64,000 nt of DNA from Streptomyces sp. ICBB 8177 (GTDB lineage Bacteria > Actinomycetota > Actinomycetes > Streptomycetales > Streptomycetaceae). Position 1 is the first letter of the stretch; every line of letters begins with the position of its first letter. The notes beneath the pieces were generated by a model that saw nothing but the letters and a program-made list of their open reading frames with translations, made no database searches and was not told where the DNA came from. Made by a program: the position numbers and the translations under genes. Shown here piece by piece: positions 33,466-42,978 of this stretch. The DNA is taken from assembly GCF_003144095.1 (NCBI RefSeq), contig NZ_NSKH01000023.1, positions 186,001 through 250,000 on the forward strand. The letters run 5' to 3'.

Positions 33466-33939
33466 ATGCCCGAGCCCGAAGCAGGCCGCCTCGACGTGGT
33501 CGACCGCCAACTGGTCGACGCGGCCGTCGAGTTGGCCCGCTCCCGTTTCCCCGGCGCCGAGCCGTGGTCGGGCGGCGCCGCGGCGCTGCGGCTGGACGAC
33601 GGGACGGTGCTGACCAGCACCGCGCCGCAGCCACCGAACGCCGCGGTGAGCCTGTGCCACGAGACCGGCGCCCTCTGCGAGGCGTTCAAGCGCGACCGCC
33701 GGGTCGTGGCATCGGTGTGCGTCGTCGACGCCGGCCCCGGCCGCGGCCACTGGGTGCTGGCCCCCTGCGGCGTGTGCCAGGAGCGGCTGTTCGCGTACGG
33801 CCCGGACGTGGCAGTCGGCGTCCCCGACCCCCACGACCCGCGCCGCTGGCGCTCGTTGAGACTGCGGCACGTGCAACCGCACTGGTTCGCCCGGGTGTTC
33901 CCCGACGACCCGTGGCCGTACGAAGGCGCGGGGCAGTAG
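33466..33939 (+). CDS. Cytidine/blasticidin deaminase-like zinc protein
   Basis: A 157-residue protein of the cytidine deaminase superfamily. The zinc ligands and proton-shuttling glutamate are arranged as CHE (C64, E66) and PCGVC (C101, C104), the pattern of tetrameric cytidine and blasticidin S deaminases. The N-terminal MPEPEAGRLDVVDRQLVDAAV is family-like. The C terminus is longer and Trp/Arg-rich (PRRWRSLRLRHVQPHWFARV). GAGGAGGG precedes ATG 33466. The substrate could be a cytidine, an aminopurine or an antibiotic; nothing here decides it. Confidence 0.75.
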   Translation: MPEPEAGRLDVVDRQLVDAAVELARSRFPGAEPWSGGAAALRLDDGTVLTSTAPQPPNAAVSLCHETGALCEAFKRDRRVVASVCVVDAGPGRGHWVLAPCGVCQERLFAYGPDVAVGVPDPHDPRRWRSLRLRHVQPHWFARVFPDDPWPYEGAGQ

Positions 33940-34061
33940 CGGCGGGTCGGCCCGGGTCCGCGGGGACGGGACCGTTCACCCCCTGGGCGCCCTGCGCGCA
34001 CCAGTGCGGTCCGTCGGCCGGTCCGGCTCACCTCCGGAACCGGTGCGGGCCCGGGCCCGTC

Positions 34062-35450
34062 TCAGGCCGCCCGCCGCACGCGCCTGCGGTGGGCGGCGAT
34101 GATCTCCGCGTAGCGCCGGCCGCTGCCCTTGACCGTGCGCGCCTGCGTCGCGTAGTCCACGTGCACCAGGCCGAAGCGCTTGTCGTAGCCGTACGCCCAC
34201 TCGAAGTTGTCCAGCAGCGACCAGGCGAAGTAGCCGTCCAGCGGCACGCCCTTGCGCACCGCCCGCGCGCACGCCGCCACATGGGCGTCGAGGTACGCCG
34301 CGCGTTCGGGGTCGGCGACCTGGCCCTCGGGCCCCACGGTGTCCGGGTACGCCGAGCCGTTCTCGGTGACCAGGATGCGCCGGGCGCCGTACTCCCGGGT
34401 CATCCGCAGCAGCATCCGCTCCAGGCCGTCCGGCCTGACCTCCCAGTCCATCCCGGTGCGCGGCACACCGGGCAGGTAGACCTGGCGGGCGCGCGGCGGC
34501 GGGCCGGTGGGGTCGTCCGCGACGACATGGCGGAAGTAGTAGTTGAGGCCCAGCCAGTCCAGCGGCGCCGCGATCGCCTCCAAGTCGCCGGGACGGGTCG
34601 GGAGTTCGACGCCGTAGAGGTCGACCATGTCCTGCGGGTAGCCCCTGCCGTGCAGCGGGTCCAGCCACCAGCGGTTGGTGTGGCCGTCCGCGCGCACCGC
34701 CGCGGCGCGGTCCGCCTCGCGGTCGGTCGCCGGTTCGCACGGGCTGAGGTTGTTGACGATGCCGATGCGCGCGCCCGGCACCTCGGCGCGCAGCGCGGCG
34801 ACTGCCCTGGCGTGCCCGAGGTGCAGGTGGTACGAGGCGCGCACGGCCGCGGTGACGTCGCGCAGGCCCGGCGCCATCCGCCCCTCCAGGTGGCCGATCC
34901 ACGCCGAGCACAGCGGCTCGTTGAGCGTCGCCCACTCCCGCACCCGGTCGCCCAGCGCCCGCCCGACCACGCGCGCGTACTCACCGAGGTGCTCGGCGGT
35001 CTCCCGGTGCGGCCAGCCGCCGCGGTCCTGGAGCGCCTGCGGCAGGTCCCAGTGGTAGAGCGTGGCGTACGGCGTGATGCCCGCGTCCAGCAGGGCGTCC
35101 ACCAGGCGGTCGTAGAAGTCCAGCCCGGGCCGGTTGACGGCGCCGCTGCCCTGGGGCAGGACACGCGGCCAGGCGATGGAGAAGCGGTAGGCGGTGACGC
35201 CGAGTTCCTTGAGCAGCGCGACGTCCTGCGGCCAGCGGTGGTAGTGGTCGCAGGCGACGTCACCGGTGTCGCCGCGGTCGACCGCTCCCGGCACCCGGCA
35301 GAAGGTGTCCCAGATCGACGGCGCCCGGCCGTCCTCGTCGTGCGCGCCCTCGATCTGGTACGCGGAGGTGGCGGCGCCCCACTGGAACCCGGCGGGGAAG
35401 GCGGTCAGGTCGTCCAAGCCGTACTCGTCTGTCGCAACTGCCTTTGTCAC
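34062..35450 (-). CDS. GH1 family beta-glucosidase
   Basis: A 462-residue cytoplasmic GH1 enzyme. [19 protein letters not shown] is the N-terminal signature; E168 in TLNEP is the acid/base and E353 in LVTENG the nucleophile. It aligns throughout with the GH1 at 11014 but is clearly not a recent duplicate. GGAAAGG precedes the GTG start. It is the last gene of a four-gene cluster with a CUT1-type ABC importer, so it probably hydrolyses the imported beta-glucoside (cellobiose-like). The cluster is likely repressed by the divergent ROK protein. Confidence 0.92.
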   Translation of the reverse strand: MTKAVATDEYGLDDLTAFPAGFQWGAATSAYQIEGAHDEDGRAPSIWDTFCRVPGAVDRGDTGDVACDHYHRWPQDVALLKELGVTAYRFSIAWPRVLPQGSGAVNRPGLDFYDRLVDALLDAGITPYATLYHWDLPQALQDRGGWPHRETAEHLGEYARVVGRALGDRVREWATLNEPLCSAWIGHLEGRMAPGLRDVTAAVRASYHLHLGHARAVAALRAEVPGARIGIVNNLSPCEPATDREADRAAAVRADGHTNRWWLDPLHGRGYPQDMVDLYGVELPTRPGDLEAIAAPLDWLGLNYYFRHVVADDPTGPPPRARQVYLPGVPRTGMDWEVRPDGLERMLLRMTREYGARRILVTENGSAYPDTVGPEGQVADPERAAYLDAHVAACARAVRKGVPLDGYFAWSLLDNFEWAYGYDKRFGLVHVDYATQARTVKGSGRRYAEIIAAHRRRVRRAA

Positions 35451-35515
35451 AACGGCCTTTCCATGAGGGGTTGTCGGGTGGCGTACGCCGTCGGTGGCGC
35501 GGGCTCGCGGGGCGG

Positions 35516-36442
35516 TCACTTCACCGCCCCGGCCGTCAGCCCCGCCACGAGGTAGCGCTGGAGCAGCAGGAACCCGGCGACCACGGGGACGCTCACCACG
35601 AGGGAGGCGGCCATCACCTGGTTCCAGTAGACGTCGTTCTGCGTGGCATAGCCCTCCAGACCCACCGCGAGGGTGCGGGTGGTGTCGTTGGTCATCACGG
35701 AGGCGAACAGCACCTCGCCCCACGCGGTCATGAACGCGTACACGCCGACCGCCACGATCCCCGGGACCGCCGCCGGGATCACCACGCGGAACAGGGCGCC
35801 CAGCGGCCCGCACCCGTCGGTGAGCGCGGCCTCGTCGAGATCGCGGGGGATGGAGTCGAAGTACCCGGCGAGCATCCAGATGGAGAACGGCAGCGAGAAC
35901 GTGAGGTAGGTGAGGATCAGCCCGCCTCTGCTCCCGTACAGGGCGATGCCTGTGGCATTGCCGATGTTGACGTAGAGCAGGAAGAGCGGCAGCAGGAAGA
36001 GGATGCCGGGGAACATCTGCGTGGACAGCACCGTGACGGTGAACAGACGCCGGCCACGGAACCGGTAGCGGCTGACCGCGTACGCGGCGAAGATCGCCAC
36101 CGCCACCGAGGCCAGCATCGAACTTCCGCTGACGATGAGCGAGTTGACGAAGTAGCGGGCGAGCGGAACGGTGTGCCAGATGTCCACGTAGGGGCGCAGG
36201 GTGAGCGCGTGCGGTATCCAGTCGAACCGGCCCTGCACCTCACCCAGCGACTTCAGCGAGGAGCTGAGCATCACGTACACCGGCACCAGCGCGAACGCGG
36301 TGAGCCCGGTGAGCACCACCCGGCGCGTCCAGACGAAGGCGCGCGGCGCCGCCATCGGCGACCTCGGCCGCCCGGCCCGCGCCGCGCCGGACCTCGGCGA
36401 CATCGCCCGCCCGGGCCGCGGGGACCTGGAGACCTCAGCCAT
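35516..36442 (-). CDS. CUT1 sugar ABC transporter permease (MalG-like)
   Basis: A 308-residue membrane protein with six predicted transmembrane segments from residue 40 on. The permease-ATPase contact motif (EAA loop) reads [20 protein letters not shown] near residue 215. It forms the channel with the MalF-like protein encoded upstream, whose 3' end it overlaps by 8 bp. The ATPase is not encoded here; such Streptomyces systems often share a common MsiK ATPase. Confidence 0.88.
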   Translation of the reverse strand: MAEVSRSPRPGRAMSPRSGAARAGRPRSPMAAPRAFVWTRRVVLTGLTAFALVPVYVMLSSSLKSLGEVQGRFDWIPHALTLRPYVDIWHTVPLARYFVNSLIVSGSSMLASVAVAIFAAYAVSRYRFRGRRLFTVTVLSTQMFPGILFLLPLFLLYVNIGNATGIALYGSRGGLILTYLTFSLPFSIWMLAGYFDSIPRDLDEAALTDGCGPLGALFRVVIPAAVPGIVAVGVYAFMTAWGEVLFASVMTNDTTRTLAVGLEGYATQNDVYWNQVMAASLVVSVPVVAGFLLLQRYLVAGLTAGAVK

Positions 36443-37415
36443 CGGTGTCCCTCCCGCGCGTCGCGACCAGGTAGCCCGCCGTCACCAGCAGCAGGAAGAG
36501 CAGCAGCAGAACGGACATCGCCGAGCCCGAGCCGAAGTTCCAGTTGACGAACGACGACTGGTAGATGTGGATGGAGACCAGGTCGGCGGCGGGCGGCGCC
36601 GAGCCGCCGAACAGCACGTAGGGCGTGTTGAAGTCGTTGAACGTCCACAGGAACAGCACGAGCACCAGTACCTGGTTGACCGGGCGCAGCGACGGCAGGG
36701 TGATGCGGCGGATCCGCTGCCAGGTCCCGGCGCCGTCCATCGCCGCCGCCTCGTACAGCTCACGCGGGATGTTCTGGAGCCCGGCGGTCAGGCACAGGAA
36801 CGCGAACGGCCAGTTGCGCCACACCGACACCGTCAGCAGCGCGACGAAGCTGTGCGGGCCGATCAGCCAGAACGGCCGGCCGGATGTCAGGTGCAACTGG
36901 TCGTGGAGCACGTGGTTCACCAGCCCGTTGTCCTGCTGGAACATGAACGCCCAGGTGATCACGGCCGCGTACACCGGCAGCGCGTACGGCACCAGGAACA
37001 GCCCGCGCAGCAGCCCGCGCCCGCGGAACGGATCCTGGGTCAAGATCGCCGCCGCCGAGCCCAGCAGCCACGACAGTCCCACCGACAGCACCGTGAACGC
37101 GCACGTCACCCAGAACGAGTGCAGCAGCGCCGTGCCGACCGCGGCGTGGAAGTCCACCGCCACGCGGTAGTTGCCCAGCCCCGTCCAGGGCGCGGAACCC
37201 CAGTCGCGGATGAAGAACTGGGTGAGCTGCTTGAAGCTCATCACCACCCCGACCACCATCGGGATCAGGTGCACCAGCACTTCCAGCACGAGCGCGGGCA
37301 CCAGCAGCAGGTACGGCAGCGCACCGCGCCGCGGACGCAGCCGGGAGCGCAGGGTGCCGCTCGGGCGCCGGTCCGCCGCCCGTCCGGGCGGACGCCTCTC
37401 CAGGATCGTCGTCAT
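36435..37415 (-). CDS. CUT1 sugar ABC transporter permease (MalF-like)
   Basis: A 326-residue permease with six hydrophobic segments beginning near residue 33. The EAA loop reads YEAAAMDGAGTWQRIRRITL near residue 225. It partners the MalG-like permease (8-bp overlap) and follows the solute-binding protein gene by 16 bp. A positively charged N-terminal tail (RRPPGRAADRRPSGTLRSRL) precedes the first helix. Confidence 0.88.
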   Translation of the reverse strand: MTTILERRPPGRAADRRPSGTLRSRLRPRRGALPYLLLVPALVLEVLVHLIPMVVGVVMSFKQLTQFFIRDWGSAPWTGLGNYRVAVDFHAAVGTALLHSFWVTCAFTVLSVGLSWLLGSAAAILTQDPFRGRGLLRGLFLVPYALPVYAAVITWAFMFQQDNGLVNHVLHDQLHLTSGRPFWLIGPHSFVALLTVSVWRNWPFAFLCLTAGLQNIPRELYEAAAMDGAGTWQRIRRITLPSLRPVNQVLVLVLFLWTFNDFNTPYVLFGGSAPPAADLVSIHIYQSSFVNWNFGSGSAMSVLLLLFLLLVTAGYLVATRGRDTDG

Positions 37416-37431
37416 CTTCGCCGACGCCCGG

Positions 37432-38757
37432 TCAGCTCTGCGGCATCTGCTGCTGGGCCTTGGCCAGTTCGGCCCTCACCGTGGCGTCGGTGACCGGCTT
37501 GCCCGCCGCGGCGTCCGCGAACAGGTCCTTCATCGCGGTGCCCACCAGCGTCTCGAACTGGCTCTCGTCCGGTACCTGCGGCATCGGGGCCGCGGAGTCC
37601 GCCAGGACCTGGCGCAGCGTGCGCTGCTCGGGCGCGGAGAACGCCGCGTCGCTCTGCGCCGCGGTCACCGGCGGCACCGAGCCGTAGGCGGAGTTGAGGA
37701 TCTGCTGCTCGGGGACGCTCGTCATGAACTTTACGAACTTCAGCGCGCCGGAGCGGTTGTGGGTGTTGGCGAAGACGGCCATGTTGATGCCGGCCACCAT
37801 CGAGTCGGTCTTCGCCGAGCCCGTGGGGTTCGCGGTCTGGAACGGCACCGGGGCCACCCCGTAGGCGGAGGCGTCCATGCCGTGCGCCTTCAGCGAGCTT
37901 CCGGCCGCCTGCCACAGCAGCATGGCCGCCTTGCCGGTGGCGAAGTCGGTCACCGACTGGTTGGCGGAGTACTCGGCGTCGCCGGGGGCCACGATGTGGT
38001 CGGCGGCCATGAAGTCGATGTACTGCTTGACCGCGGCGACCGCCTGCGGCGTGGTGAACTGCGGCTTGCCGGAGCTGTCGAAGAAGTCGGCGCCGTGCTG
38101 CTCGCCGAGGACGAAGGCGTGGTGGGCGTTCTCCGCGAGGCTGGAGCCCTCCTCGGCCAGCCCGTAGTGGCCGTTGCCGGTGAGTTTCCTGCCGTCGGCG
38201 ACCAGCTGGTCCCAGGTGGCCGGCGGCGTGGGGATGCCCGCCTGCTGGAAGAGCTTCTTGTTGTAGTAGAGCGCGTACGACAGGGAGTAGAGCGGGACCG
38301 CCGCGGGGTCCTTGCCCGCCGCACCGGTCGCGGCCAGCGCGGACGCGGTGAACTTGTCCTTGCCGCCGATCGCCGCGAAGTTGCTCGCGTTGAACGGCAG
38401 CAGCGCGCCGGTGGCCTGGAGCGAGGCCGACCAGGTGTTGCCGATGTTGAGCACGTCGGGGCCCTGGCCGGAGGAGGTGGCCGCGAGGATCCGGTTGAGC
38501 AGGTCGTTCCAGGGAATGACCTCAAGCTTGACCTTGATGCCGGTCTGCTTGGTGAACTTGGCCAGTTCCGGGCCGAGCACCTTCTGGTCGACGCCGATGT
38601 TGGCGCCCTGGTTGCTCGCCCAGTACGTGAGCGTCCTGGGACTGGAGTCGTCACCGCCGCCCGTGGTGCTGCCGCCTCCGCAGGCGGTGGCGGTCGCGGC
38701 GAGGGCGAGGACGGCTGCGGTGGCGCTGAGCGTGCGGGAGACCTTGAGGATCGGCAC
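37432..38757 (-). CDS. Extracellular solute-binding lipoprotein, sugar (family 1)
   Basis: A 441-residue lipoprotein. The signal peptide ends in a lipobox with the acylated cysteine at C26 (AATATACGGG). The mature part has the family 1 pattern of oligosaccharide binders (TYWASNQGANIGVDQKVLGP, PDVLNIGNTW, GKAAMLLWQAAG, and FANTHNRSGALKFVKFMTS). GTG 38757 has GAGAGGGG upstream. It is the first gene of the SBP-permease-permease-GH1 operon. An AT-rich nested palindrome lies 82-120 bp upstream, probably the operator for the ROK repressor. Confidence 0.9.
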   Translation of the reverse strand: MPILKVSRTLSATAAVLALAATATACGGGSTTGGGDDSSPRTLTYWASNQGANIGVDQKVLGPELAKFTKQTGIKVKLEVIPWNDLLNRILAATSSGQGPDVLNIGNTWSASLQATGALLPFNASNFAAIGGKDKFTASALAATGAAGKDPAAVPLYSLSYALYYNKKLFQQAGIPTPPATWDQLVADGRKLTGNGHYGLAEEGSSLAENAHHAFVLGEQHGADFFDSSGKPQFTTPQAVAAVKQYIDFMAADHIVAPGDAEYSANQSVTDFATGKAAMLLWQAAGSSLKAHGMDASAYGVAPVPFQTANPTGSAKTDSMVAGINMAVFANTHNRSGALKFVKFMTSVPEQQILNSAYGSVPPVTAAQSDAAFSAPEQRTLRQVLADSAAPMPQVPDESQFETLVGTAMKDLFADAAAGKPVTDATVRAELAKAQQQMPQS

Positions 38758-38838
38758 GGCGGACCCCTCTCTGGGGGGCGGACACGGCGGGTTCGGAAGG
38801 CGCGTGGGCGGAGCGGCCGCGTTCGGGAAGTGAACGCC

Positions 38839-38877
38839 TTCACGCCTTAATTCAAGTCGTGATTTAAACTGCGTGAA
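38839..38877. promoter_or_regulatory. Nested AT-rich palindrome, ROK operator candidate
   Basis: The inner repeat TTAATTCA-AGTCG-TGATTTAA (38847-38867) is enclosed by TTCACGC (38839-38845) and GCGTGAA (38871-38877). It stands out as AT-rich in very GC-rich DNA. It is centred between the ABC importer operon and the ROK gene, as expected for a sugar-responsive repressor site. Confidence 0.7.
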
Positions 38878-38955
38878 AACCCGGCGTCAAGACTTCGCGC
38901 ACCGGTAGGTTTTCCGGCCAGGAACGGCCCGTCACGGGGCGCGGAGGGGAGCGGC

Positions 38956-40236
38956 ATGGCGGACAACCAGCGAACGGTGCGCGACCTGCGCCGCGCCAAC
39001 CGATCGGCGCTGCTGCGCCATCTGTGGTTCGAAGGGCCCCTCAGCCGCCAGGAGTTGGCCCGCGACACCGGGCTGAGCACCGGGTCCATCAGCAACGTGG
39101 TGGGCGAACTCCTCGCCGACGGCGCGGTGGAGGAGGCCGGCGCGGTCGGCTCGGACGGCGGCCGCCCGCGCATCCTGCTGCGGGTCGCCGCCGACCGCGC
39201 CCGGGTGATCGGCGTGGACGTCGGCGAGACCCGGGTGCGCGTCGAGCTGTTCGACCTGCTCATGGGCGAACTCGCGGTCACCGCACCCGCGTTGTCCGAC
39301 AGCGGCCACGACGTGGACCACGTCGTACGGCTCGTGCTCGACGGCATCGGCACGGTGCTGGCCGAGACCGGCACCGACCCCTCCCGGGTGCTCGGGGTCG
39401 GCATCGGCGTGCCCGGCGTCGTCGAACAGGGCGCCTCACCCGACGACGCGCTGGTGCACGGCCAGACCATCGGCTGGGACGCCGTGCCCCTCGCTCGCCT
39501 GCTGCGCGCCGGGACCGACCTGCCGCTGCACGTCGACAACGGTGCCAAGACGCTGGGCCAGGCGGAGATGTGGTTCGGCGCCGGGCGCGGCGCCCGCAAC
39601 GCGGTCATCGCGCTGATCGGCTCGGGCGTCGGCGCCTGCGTCGTCACCGACGGGCGGCCGTACCGGGGCGCGACCTCCAGCGCGGGGGAGTGGGGGCACA
39701 CCACGATGCGGGTCGGCGGGGCGCGCTGCCGGTGCGGTGCGCCGGGGTGCCTGGAGGCGTACGTGGGCGCGGAAGCCGTCGTCAGGCGCTGGGGCGGCGC
39801 ACCGGCGCACGCCTCGGAGGAGACCGCGCTCGCCGCGCTGCTGGAACGCGCCGACGACGACCCGGCGGCGCGCGCGGTGCTGGACGAGACGGCCGAGTAC
39901 CTCGGCGCGGGCATCGCCGACCTGGTCAACCTCTTCAACCCCGAACGCATCGTGCTGGGCGGCTGGGCCGGCCTGATGCTCGGTCCGCGCCTGCTGCCCC
40001 GGGTGCGCGAGCACGCCGCCGCCTACGCGCTGCGGCAGCCCGGCGAACGGGTGGAGATCACCCTGGGGCGGCTGGGCGCCGAGGCCGTCACCGTGGGCGC
40101 GGCGACCTTGCCGCTCGCGCGCTTCCTCGACAACGGGGGACGCGCCGACCGGTCGCCCTCCACGGGAACCGACGCGGCGGTTCCGGGCGTTCAGACGGAC
40201 AGGGAGGCACGCGCCCTGGCGCGCCGCGCCCGTTGA
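38956..40236 (+). CDS. ROK family transcriptional repressor
   Basis: A 426-residue ROK regulator. The N-terminal winged helix-turn-helix spans about residues 12-75 (RSALLRHLWFEGPLSRQELA, TGLSTGSISNVVGELLADG). The ROK sugar-kinase-like domain follows (VIGVDVGETRVRVELFD, ALIGSGVGACVV). The zinc motif is GEWGHTTMRVGGARCRCGAPGCLEAY in pattern (GH...CxCGxxGCxE). GGGGAG precedes the ATG. It is divergent from the sugar importer-GH1 operon and most likely represses it until the transported sugar binds. Confidence 0.9.
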   Translation: MADNQRTVRDLRRANRSALLRHLWFEGPLSRQELARDTGLSTGSISNVVGELLADGAVEEAGAVGSDGGRPRILLRVAADRARVIGVDVGETRVRVELFDLLMGELAVTAPALSDSGHDVDHVVRLVLDGIGTVLAETGTDPSRVLGVGIGVPGVVEQGASPDDALVHGQTIGWDAVPLARLLRAGTDLPLHVDNGAKTLGQAEMWFGAGRGARNAVIALIGSGVGACVVTDGRPYRGATSSAGEWGHTTMRVGGARCRCGAPGCLEAYVGAEAVVRRWGGAPAHASEETALAALLERADDDPAARAVLDETAEYLGAGIADLVNLFNPERIVLGGWAGLMLGPRLLPRVREHAAAYALRQPGERVEITLGRLGAEAVTVGAATLPLARFLDNGGRADRSPSTGTDAAVPGVQTDREARALARRAR

Positions 40237-40298
40237 CGCGGCGATCGCCGGATCGCCGCCCGCCCGTTCCGCCACGTCACCGCCGAGGAGCACCGCTC

Positions 40299-41114
40299 GT
40301 GACACTCCAGCAGCAGATCGTGGGCAACGCCATGCAGATGGCGGTCTGTAGTCTGCAACCGGGCCAGACCGTGTACTGCGAGGCGGGGAAGTTCCTGTTC
40401 AAGACCTCCAACGTGACGATGGAGACCCGCCTTTCCGGCCCCGGCGCCCAGCGCGACGGCGGCGCCGGAGGTGGCGGCGGGGGCATGGGGGGTCTGCTGC
40501 GGCAGGCCATGGGCACCGCGATGCAGGTCGGCCAGCGGGTGCTGGCGGGAGAGTCGCTGGCGTTCCAGTACTTCACCTCGACCGGCGGCGAGGGCACGGT
40601 CGGCTTCGCGGGCGTCCTGCCCGGCGAGATGCGCGCGCTGGAACTCGACGGCACGCACGCGTGGTTCGCGGAGAAGGACGCGTTCGTGGCCGCCGAGTCC
40701 ACGGTCGAGTTCGGCATCGCCTTCGCGGGCGCCCGGCAGGGGATGAGTGGCGGCGAGGGCTTCGTCCTGGAGAAGTTCACCGGCCGCGGCACGGTGATCA
40801 TCGCGGGCGCGGGCAACTTCATCGACCTCAACCCGGCGGAGTTCGGCGGCCGCATCGAGGTCGACACCGGCTGCATCGTGGCGTTCGAGGAAGGCGTACG
40901 GTACGGGGTGCAGCGCATCGGCGGCCTCAACCGCCAGGGCATCATGAACGCGGTCTTCGGCGGCGAGGGCCTGTCGCTGGCCACGCTGGAGGGCGATGGC
41001 CAGGTCATCCTGCAGTCGATGACGCTGGAGGGCCTGGCCAACGCGCTGAAGAAGGCGGAGGGCGGCGACAAGCAGGGGCCGACCGGCGGCCTTTTCTCGA
41101 CGAACGTCGGCTGA
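40299..41114 (+). CDS. AIM24 family protein
   Basis: A 271-residue protein of the AIM24/TIGR00266 family. It is a beta-rich fold with MQMAVCSLQPGQTVYCEAGK at the start and VEFGIAFAGARQGMSGGEGF, FTGRGTVIIAGAGNFIDLNP and GCIVAFEEGVRYGVQRIGG later. A glycine-only loop (GGAGGGGGGMGG) lies near residues 50-62. There is no signal peptide or membrane segment. GAGGAG lies 8 nt before GTG 40299. Bacterial members have no well-defined role. Its neighbours (ROK gene, aldolase-like gene) give no clear hint. Confidence 0.82.
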   Translation: MTLQQQIVGNAMQMAVCSLQPGQTVYCEAGKFLFKTSNVTMETRLSGPGAQRDGGAGGGGGGMGGLLRQAMGTAMQVGQRVLAGESLAFQYFTSTGGEGTVGFAGVLPGEMRALELDGTHAWFAEKDAFVAAESTVEFGIAFAGARQGMSGGEGFVLEKFTGRGTVIIAGAGNFIDLNPAEFGGRIEVDTGCIVAFEEGVRYGVQRIGGLNRQGIMNAVFGGEGLSLATLEGDGQVILQSMTLEGLANALKKAEGGDKQGPTGGLFSTNVG

Positions 41115-41256
41115 ACCACCCGTCGTCCGTAGCGCCGGCCGCCCGGCGTCCTGCGCGCCCGCGAACGCTCCCGTACCGCAAGCCGCACCACATCGTTCCC
41201 ACCGGCCGAAGCGACCAAGCGGGCGGGTCCGCCCGCGAGAGGATGGCGAAAGCACC

Positions 41257-41880
41257 GTGTACCGCTGGGAGATCACCCGGGCCGCGCTGGCGCAGCGGAT
41301 CGTGGCCGTGGTCCGCGCGGACAGCTACGACGAGGCCGCGGCCACCGCCGACACCCTGCTGTCGGCGGGCCTGACCACCCTGGAGATATCCCTCACCACG
41401 CCCTTCGCCCTGGAGGCCGTCACCACCATGGCCCGTGAGGTGGGCGACGACGCGGTGATCGGCGCGGGCACGGTGCTGGACGCGGCGTCGGCGCGGATGG
41501 CGATCGATGCCGGAGCCCGCTACCTCGCCGCACCCCGCCTGGACGCCGATACCGTCGCCACCGCGCACCGCTACGGCGTCCCGGTCTTCCCCGGCGCGTC
41601 CACGGCGGGCGAGATCGTGCGCGCGCTGGAACTCGGAGCGGACGCCATCGGCGTCTTCCCCGCCTCCGCCGTCACCCCCGACTGGCTGCGCGACGTCTCG
41701 GCCGCCCTGCCGCAGGCGCCGCTGATCCCCACCTGCGGGGTCACCGACCGGACCGCCCCGGAGTGGATCGCGGCCGGCGCGGTCGCCTGCGCCCTGGGCG
41801 CCGAACTCACCGACGGCGACCGCGACACCGTACTCAAGCGCGTCACCGACCTGCTGACGCGGCTGTCCGAGACCGTCTGA
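41257..41880 (+). CDS. KDPG/KHG aldolase-fold protein lacking the Schiff-base lysine
   Basis: A 207-residue TIM-barrel protein aligning from end to end with 2-keto-3-deoxy-6-phosphogluconate aldolase (AGLTTLEISLTTP, VIGAGTVLDAASARMAIDAG, VPVFPGASTAGEIVRALELG, IPTCGVT). The conserved glutamate is kept (E43). The catalytic lysine expected in the K-x-FPA motif is G132 (AIGVFPAS), and the pyruvate-binding arginine of the LEITLR motif is T47. It therefore probably cannot form the imine and is not an orthodox aldolase. GTG 41257 lacks a close ribosome-binding site. It is convergent with the inositol-type dehydrogenase gene; true role unknown. Confidence 0.7.
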   Translation: MYRWEITRAALAQRIVAVVRADSYDEAAATADTLLSAGLTTLEISLTTPFALEAVTTMAREVGDDAVIGAGTVLDAASARMAIDAGARYLAAPRLDADTVATAHRYGVPVFPGASTAGEIVRALELGADAIGVFPASAVTPDWLRDVSAALPQAPLIPTCGVTDRTAPEWIAAGAVACALGAELTDGDRDTVLKRVTDLLTRLSETV

Positions 41881-41901
41881 CCCGCGTGTCCGGGCCGTCC
41901 G

Positions 41902-42909
41902 TCAGACGCGTTCGGCGATCTCCGCCACCCGCACCGGGCGGTGCTCGCGGCGGGACACCTCGCACGCCTCCGCCACCAGCAGCGCGTTGAGCGCCTCGCG
42001 GCCCTCGCACGGATTGCCGCTCGCCCCCTTCACCACGTCCACGAACGCGCGCAGTTCGGCCCGGTACGCCGGTGCGAAGCGCTCCAGGAAGCCGCCCCAC
42101 GGATGCGCCGGGGCGGGCGCGCCGTCCGGCTCGGTCGAGGTCAGCGGGGTGCGGGCGTCCACGCCGACCGCCAACTGGTCGTCCTCGCCCGCCAGTTCCA
42201 TGCGCACGTCGTAGCCCGCGCCGTTGTAGCGCGTCGCCGTGGCGGTGGCGAGGGTGCCGTCGTCCAGCGTCAGAAGCGCCGCCGCGGTGTCCACGTCGCC
42301 CGCCGCGGCGAAGAAGTCCGCGCCGCCGTTGGCACCGGTCGCGTAGACCTCCGCCACCTCGCGTCCGGTGACCCAGCGCAGGATGTCGAAGTCGTGGATC
42401 AGGCAGTCGCGGTACAGCCCGCCGGACAGCGGCACGTACGCGGCCGGGGGCGGCTCGGGGTCGGAGGTGATCGCGCGTACCGTGTGCAGTCGGCCCAGCT
42501 TGCCCGCCCGCACCGCCTCGCGCGCCGCCCGGTAGCCCGCGTCGAAGCGGCGCTGGAAGCCGATCTGCAGCACGCTGCCCGCCGCCTCGACCTCGCGCAG
42601 CGCGGCCACCGTGCCGGGCAGGTCGGTGGCGATGGGCTTCTCGCAGAACGCGGGCAGCCCGGCGCGGGCGGCCCGCCCGATCAGCTCCGCGTGCGCGGCC
42701 GTGGCCGAGGTGATGACCACCGCGTCCACGCCCGCGCCGAAGACCGCGTCCACGGAGCCCACGTCGACGGCGCCCAGGCCCGCCGCGAGGTCCGCGGCGC
42801 GGGCCGGGTCGGCGTCGGCGATCAGCAGTTCCGCGACGTCCTCGTGGTCCCGCAGCGCCCTGGCGTGGAAGGCGCCGATCCGGCCCGCGCCGATGAGTGC
42901 GATGCGCAT
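41902..42909 (-). CDS. Gfo/Idh/MocA family dehydrogenase, inositol 2-dehydrogenase-like
   Basis: A 335-residue NAD(P)-dependent oxidoreductase. The Rossmann motif is ALIGAGRIGAFHARAL, the catalytic lysine lies in CEKPIA, and GGLYRDCLIHDFDILRW carries the conserved aspartate and histidine of inositol and scyllo-inositol dehydrogenases. ATG 42909 is chosen; a TTG at 42924 would add five residues. With the IolE-like protein, the ribose-type ABC transporter and iolCBD across the promoter region, oxidation of myo-inositol or a relative to an inosose is the likely reaction. Confidence 0.85.
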   Translation of the reverse strand: MRIALIGAGRIGAFHARALRDHEDVAELLIADADPARAADLAAGLGAVDVGSVDAVFGAGVDAVVITSATAAHAELIGRAARAGLPAFCEKPIATDLPGTVAALREVEAAGSVLQIGFQRRFDAGYRAAREAVRAGKLGRLHTVRAITSDPEPPPAAYVPLSGGLYRDCLIHDFDILRWVTGREVAEVYATGANGGADFFAAAGDVDTAAALLTLDDGTLATATATRYNGAGYDVRMELAGEDDQLAVGVDARTPLTSTEPDGAPAPAHPWGGFLERFAPAYRAELRAFVDVVKGASGNPCEGREALNALLVAEACEVSRREHRPVRVAEIAERV

Positions 42910-42978
42910 GTGCTCGCTGTCCAATCTCGTGAGGGGTTCTTCGCGACCAGGGTGTACGGCCCCGGGCCGCCGGGAGCG

